Assembly: GCF_002086455.1 (NCBI RefSeq)
Contig: NZ_MVHC01000020.1
Coordinates: 1 to 62,362 of the forward strand
Direction of reading: 5' to 3'
DNA length: 62,362 nucleotides
Source of the DNA: Mycolicibacter algericus DSM 45454
GTDB lineage: Bacteria; Actinomycetota; Actinomycetes; Mycobacteriales; Mycobacteriaceae
Shown: positions 58,736 through 62,362 of the stretch, one piece after another
Position numbering within the stretch: the first letter of the stretch is position 1
How the letters are laid out: each line of letters starts with the position of its first letter
Made by a program: the position numbers and the translations under genes
The notes under the pieces: model-generated
The model's database searches: none
What the model was told of the DNA's origin: nothing
The model's input: the letters and a program-made list of their open reading frames with translations, nothing else

Positions 58736-59857
58736 ATGCGGATACGCAGGACGGTTCTCCGGGTGTCTGTCGTGCTGGGCGTGGCATTGCTGGTGCTGAC
58801 CGGTTGCGCGCACTTCGATGACGCTCAATCGCAGCCGTTCACCACGGTGCCGCGCCGCGGCATGGCACCCACCACGACGCCTCCGCCGCCCCCGCCGCTG
58901 CCCGCCAACCCGTTTCCCAAGCAGTGCCCGGCCCCCGGGGTGATGCAGGGCTGCCTGGAGAGCACCAGCGGCCTGATCATGCACGCCGACAGCAAGTCGG
59001 CGCTGGTCGCCGAGCGGACGACCGGCGCGGTCAAGGAGGTCTCGCTGACCGCCGAGCCCAAGGTGAAGACCGTCATCGACGTCGACCCGGCCGGTGACGG
59101 CGGACTGATGGACATCGTGCTGTCGCCGACCTACCGGCAGGACCGGCTGATGTACGCCTACATCAGTACCCCCACCGACAACCGGGTGATCCGGATCGCC
59201 GACGGTGACGTGCCGAAGGACCTCCTCACCGGAATCCCCAAAGGCGCGACCGGCAACACCGGCGCGCTGATCTTCACCAGCCCCACCACGCTGGTGGTGC
59301 TGACCGGGGATGCGGGGAACCCGGCGGCGGCCGCCGACCCGGGCTCGACGGCGGGCAAGGTGCTGCGCATCGAGCAGCCGACCACGATCGGGCAGGCCGC
59401 CCCCACCACCGCGCTGAGCGGGCTGGGCGCCGGCGGCGGGCTGTGCATCGACCATGTCGACGGCTCGCTCTACGTCACCGACCGCAGCCCCAGCGGCGAC
59501 CGCCTGCAGCGCATCACCAAGGACTCCCATGTCTCGACGGTGTGGACGTGGCCGGACAAACCCGGCGTCGCCGGCTGCGCCGCGATGGACGGGATCGTGC
59601 TGGTCAACCTCATCAACACCAAGCAGACCGTCGCAGTACGCCTGGCCTCCGGTACCGGTTCGGTCACCAGCGAACCCGAGGTCATGCGCCAAGACACCCA
59701 CGGCCACGTCTGGGCCGTCGAGATGTCGCCCGACGGCAACGTCTGGGGCGCAACGGTGAACAAGACCGCCGGCGACGCGGAGAAACTCGACGATGTGGTG
59801 TTCCCGCTGTTCCCGTCGGGCGGCGGCTTCCCGCGCGCCAACGACGACAAAGACTGA
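58736..59857 (+). CDS. lppZ: Lipoprotein LppZ, PQQ-glucose-dehydrogenase-like beta-propeller
   Basis: The 373-aa exported lipoprotein has a signal peptide MRIRRTVLRVSVVLGVALLV with lipobox LTGC. After a proline-rich linker comes a beta-propeller similar to the glucose/sorbosone dehydrogenase fold (LMDIVLSPTYRQDRLMYAY, VVLTGDAGNPAAAADPGS). Enzymatic activity has not been shown for LppZ as far as I know. ATG at 58736 is preceded by TACCCT at 6 nt (leaderless). Corresponds to Rv3006. Confidence 0.9.
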   Translation: MRIRRTVLRVSVVLGVALLVLTGCAHFDDAQSQPFTTVPRRGMAPTTTPPPPPPLPANPFPKQCPAPGVMQGCLESTSGLIMHADSKSALVAERTTGAVKEVSLTAEPKVKTVIDVDPAGDGGLMDIVLSPTYRQDRLMYAYISTPTDNRVIRIADGDVPKDLLTGIPKGATGNTGALIFTSPTTLVVLTGDAGNPAAAADPGSTAGKVLRIEQPTTIGQAAPTTALSGLGAGGGLCIDHVDGSLYVTDRSPSGDRLQRITKDSHVSTVWTWPDKPGVAGCAAMDGIVLVNLINTKQTVAVRLASGTGSVTSEPEVMRQDTHGHVWAVEMSPDGNVWGATVNKTAGDAEKLDDVVFPLFPSGGGFPRANDDKD

Positions 59858-59999
59858 GCAACGATTCGTTGACCTGAACGGCCATCAGTGTCGTCGACGC
59901 CGCCGGACCGGTTCTCACAAAAGCTTTACCGACCCCGCCCGACCGCCTTAAATATCCGGCTTACCTTGGGAGTCATCTAGGGAAAAGGATGACGACACA

Positions 60000-60098
60000 A
60001 TGTTGATCGACGTTCGGTGGCTGCAGTTCATCTTCGAGCACTGGAACCACCCGCCGGCCCGCCGGCCGCAGCAGATCAACGGCGGCGCCTCCGGCTGA
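60000..60098 (+). CDS. Possible 32-aa small protein
   Basis: A 33-codon frame encoding MLIDVRWLQFIFEHWNHPPA followed by RRPQQINGGASG. It is preceded by GGGAAAAGGA about 10 nt upstream and by a TACCTT -10-like box at 59962-59967, in an otherwise empty 250-bp gap between lppZ and gatB. The aromatic, amphipathic first half and basic-proline second half look protein-like. No family recognised. An overlapping 5-codon frame (ATGACGACACAATGTTGA) begins at 59989 and could couple to it. Confidence 0.45.
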   Translation: MLIDVRWLQFIFEHWNHPPARRPQQINGGASG

Positions 60099-60108
60099 GA
60101 CCTGGCGT

Positions 60109-61611
60109 TTACCCGCAGGCCGCCAGCACCAGTTCCCGGACCCGGGCGGCGTCGGCCTGACCCTTGGTGGCTTTCATCACCGCGCCCACGATCGCACCGG
60201 CCGCCTGCACCTTCCCGCCCCGAATCTTGTCGGCCACATCGGGATTGGCAGCCAGCGCCTCGTCGATCGCCGCTTGGATCACCGAATCGTCGCGCACCAC
60301 GACCAGGCCACGGTCGGTCATCACCTGCTCGGGTTCGCCCTCACCGGCCAGCACCCCGTCGACCACCTGGCGGGCCAGCTTGTTGGACAGCTTGCCCGAA
60401 TCCACCAGCGCCACCACCTCGGCGACCTGCTTCGGGCTGATCGCCAGCGCGTCGAGTTCGACGCCGGCCTCGTTGGCCTTCTGCACCAGGAAGTTTCCCC
60501 ACCAGGCCCGAGCCGCCTCGCTGGATGCCCCGGCTGCCACGGTGGCGGCAACCAGTTCGACCGCGCCGGCGTTGACCAGATCGCGCATCACCTCATCGGA
60601 GATGCCCCATTCGTCTTGAATCTTCTTGCGAGCCAGCCACGGCAGCTCAGGAATGGTGCTGCGCAGCCGTTCAACCCAGTCGGCGCTCGGCGCCACCGGT
60701 TCCAGGTCGGGCTCGGGGAAATAGCGGTAGTCCTCGGCGGTCTCCTTGGTCCGTCCGGGGCTGGTGTAGCCGGCCTCATGGAAGTGCCGGGTCTCCTGGA
60801 TGACGGTGCCGCCACCGGTGAGCACCGCACCCTGGCGGCGCATCTCGTAGCTGACGGCCACCTCGACGCTCTTCAGTGAGTTGACGTTCTTGGTCTCGGT
60901 GCGCGTTCCGAATTCGGTTGCGCCGCGCGGCATCAACGAGACGTTGGCGTCGCAGCGCATCGACCCCTGATCCATCCGCACATCGGAGACATCCAGCGAG
61001 CGCAGCAGATCCCGCAGCGCGGTCACGTATGCCCTGGCGATCTGCGGGGCACGCTCGCCGGCTCCGGTGATCGGCTTGGTGACGATCTCGATCAGTGGGA
61101 CACCGGCCCGGTTGTAGTCGACCAGGGATTCGCTGGCACCCTCGATGCGGCCGGTGTCACTGCCCACGTGGGTGAGCTTGCCGGTGTCCTCCTCCATGTG
61201 GGCGCGCTCGATGTCCACCCGCCAGGTCGTGCCGTCGTCGAGCGGCACATCCAGGTAGCCGTTGAACGCGATCGGCTCGTCGTACTGTGAGATCTGGTAG
61301 TTCTTCGGCTGGTCGGGATAGAAGTAGTTCTTGCGGGCGAAGCGGCACCAGGAGGCGATCTCGCAGCCCAGTGCCAGCCCGATCCGGATGGCCGACTCCA
61401 CACCGGCGGCGTTGAGCACCGGCAGCGATCCGGGCAGCCCGAGGCAGACCGGACACACCTGGGTGTTGGGTTCGGCGCCGAACGCGGTCGAGCAGCCGCA
61501 GAACATCTTGGTGGCCGTGGACAACTCGACGTGCACCTCCAGACCCAGCACCGGGTCGAAGCGGGCGATGACGTCGTCGTAGTCGAGCAGGTCGGCGACA
61601 GCAGCGGTCAT
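60109..61611 (-). CDS. gatB: Asp-tRNA(Asn)/Glu-tRNA(Gln) amidotransferase subunit B
   Basis: tRNA-binding, ATP-using subunit of GatCAB, which converts mischarged Glu-tRNA-Gln and Asp-tRNA-Asn. The 500-aa product has the signature [19 protein letters not shown], GADxN-type [12 protein letters not shown] and a C-terminal YqeY-like domain ([28 protein letters not shown]). gatA and gatC, normally just upstream in mycobacteria, are outside the window; here tenA lies immediately upstream instead. Confidence 0.96.
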   Translation of the reverse strand: MTAAVADLLDYDDVIARFDPVLGLEVHVELSTATKMFCGCSTAFGAEPNTQVCPVCLGLPGSLPVLNAAGVESAIRIGLALGCEIASWCRFARKNYFYPDQPKNYQISQYDEPIAFNGYLDVPLDDGTTWRVDIERAHMEEDTGKLTHVGSDTGRIEGASESLVDYNRAGVPLIEIVTKPITGAGERAPQIARAYVTALRDLLRSLDVSDVRMDQGSMRCDANVSLMPRGATEFGTRTETKNVNSLKSVEVAVSYEMRRQGAVLTGGGTVIQETRHFHEAGYTSPGRTKETAEDYRYFPEPDLEPVAPSADWVERLRSTIPELPWLARKKIQDEWGISDEVMRDLVNAGAVELVAATVAAGASSEAARAWWGNFLVQKANEAGVELDALAISPKQVAEVVALVDSGKLSNKLARQVVDGVLAGEGEPEQVMTDRGLVVVRDDSVIQAAIDEALAANPDVADKIRGGKVQAAGAIVGAVMKATKGQADAARVRELVLAACG

Positions 61612-61635
61612 GGGAGGAAAGTCTAGGTGACCGGG

Positions 61636-62283
61636 TCACACCGGCCAGTCCTCCGTCCGGTAGGCGGCGTCGAAGAACATCCACTCGTAGCGCGCGCTGG
61701 TGTGGAAATGCCGCCGCATCAGTTCCCCGGTGGCCGGCGACGCCTGCGCGCCGATACCGTCGGTGACGGCGAGCACCGCGTCGACCACGGCCTGGAAATC
61801 CTCGCCGGCATAGGTGTCGATCCAGCGCTGGAACAGTGGCACCGGTGATCCGTGCCGCTGCAGATGTTCGCCGACCCGGGCGTAGATCCAGTAGCAGGGC
61901 AGCACTGCGGCGACGGCTTCGGCGTAGCAACCCGACGCGGTGACGGCAACGAGGTGGCTCGCGTAGGCCTGCGTCGTCGGGGTGATCGGCAGTGCGGCGG
62001 CCTGGGCGGTGTCCATCCCCAGTTCGGCGAGCAGCCCGGTGTGCAGCTCACGCTCGGCGCCGAGCGCGATACCGGCATGTTCGGCGAACATCGTCAGCTC
62101 CGCTTCGACCGGTGCCTTGGCCGCGCAACCGGCGAGTGCCCGGGCGTAGGCCCGCAGGTAGTGGGCGTCCTGGGCGATGTAATAGCGGAATCGGTCGTGG
62201 CCCAGCGACCCGTCGGTCAGCCCGGTGATGAAGGGGTGTTCGCAGATTCGCCGGTAGATCCCGGCGATATCGGCCCAGAGCAC
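61636..62283 (-). CDS. tenA: TenA-family aminopyrimidine aminohydrolase (thiaminase II), 5' end at IS junction
   Basis: Salvages thiamine by hydrolysing aminopyrimidine degradation products. The 215-aa product keeps D39 (RYYIAQDAHYL), nucleophile C130 (LPCYWIYARVGE) and E200 (ARYEWMFFDAAYR). The first usable codon is a GTG at 62283, with an in-frame TGA three codons further upstream inside the IS terminus. TenA proteins usually have several more residues before this point, so the native start may have been lost to the insertion. It lies 24 nt before gatB on the same strand. Confidence 0.85.
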   Translation of the reverse strand: MLWADIAGIYRRICEHPFITGLTDGSLGHDRFRYYIAQDAHYLRAYARALAGCAAKAPVEAELTMFAEHAGIALGAERELHTGLLAELGMDTAQAAALPITPTTQAYASHLVAVTASGCYAEAVAAVLPCYWIYARVGEHLQRHGSPVPLFQRWIDTYAGEDFQAVVDAVLAVTDGIGAQASPATGELMRRHFHTSARYEWMFFDAAYRTEDWPV

Positions 62284-62286
62284 GTG

Positions 62287-62362
62287 AGCCTGTCACGAAT
62301 TCTGTGTAAGTCAGAGATGATTTGACTACGAGTTGTAGTCTAGCACAACGGGATTCGACCGG
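62287..62362 (-). mobile_element. 3' terminus of an IS256-like element (cut by window edge)
   Basis: GCCTGTCACGAATTCTGTGTAAGTC (62288-62312) matches the left element's terminus: GACTTACACAGA is identical and TGACA is shared when both are read the same way. Inside it, ACTAC-GAGTT-GTAGT (62325-62339) is a small hairpin. The minus strand could then encode the last residues of a transposase (...GRIPLC stop at 62342-62340, or ...NPVVLDYNS stop at 62328-62326). Both window ends thus carry the same element type in the same orientation. Confidence 0.55.

Overview
The window is a high-GC actinobacterial chromosome segment, almost certainly from a non-tuberculous, probably environmental mycobacterium (Mycobacterium/Mycolicibacterium). 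Gene order follows the M. tuberculosis block Rv2965c to Rv3009c almost gene for gene: coaD, rsmD, pyc, VKOR, DsbA-like, lipN, aldo/keto reductase, HNH nuclease, recG, DAK2 protein, (rpmB), ung, thiL, ddl, gpsA, fbiD, ppk1, mutT1, hupB, leuD, leuC, IclR, F420/PPOX protein, tRNA-Glu, tRNA-Gln, gltX, FAH protein, MFS, leuB, serA, ilvC, ilvN, ilvB, cfp6, DoxX, lppZ, gatB. This comparison is from memory of gene content, not from an alignment.

Layout. 1-290: 5' end of an IS256-type element running off the left edge. 400-31338: conserved housekeeping block. 31403-48327: a ~17 kb accessory island inserted between the MFS gene (Rv2994 type) and leuB (Rv2995c type). 48373-55713: leuB-serA and ilvBNC, with a gene for a secreted repeat protein between them. 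55730-61611: a TetR/di-iron-protein pair, then cfp6, DoxX, lppZ and gatB. 61636-62283: a tenA gene whose 5' end meets a second IS256-like terminus at 62287-62362. Both edges therefore lie in IS256-like DNA, as expected for a contig broken at repeated IS copies.

The island has three parts. (1) ectA-[190-bp structured leader]-ectBCD for ectoine and 5-hydroxyectoine synthesis, with a DUF3830 gene 27 nt after ectD. (2) A divergent module: amidase-signature hydrolase plus D-2-hydroxyacid dehydrogenase on the minus strand, and two tandem Asp/Glu-racemase/maleate-isomerase-like enzymes plus a GntR regulator on the plus strand. A 14-bp palindrome lies in the divergent gap. I know no described pathway with this enzyme set, so this is the best candidate here for an undescribed system. 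(3) An IclR-controlled aromatic operon: Rieske dioxygenase alpha and beta, an 86-aa protein of unknown function, an SDR dihydrodiol dehydrogenase, a class II aldolase-type decarboxylase, then pcaH, pcaG, pcaB and pcaL. It reads as a phthalate-like aromatic acid to protocatechuate to beta-ketoadipate route, but no ferredoxin, ferredoxin reductase or pcaIJF is present.

Regulation is unusually readable. ilvB is preceded by a transcription attenuator with a 16-residue leader peptide rich in Leu, Val and Ala, apparently translated from a leaderless start. IclR-type palindromes lie in the leuC/iclR gap and upstream of the dioxygenase operon, and a TetR-type palindrome lies in the tetR promoter. Several genes have a TANNNT-like -10 box 6-8 nt before the start codon, the mycobacterial leaderless arrangement.
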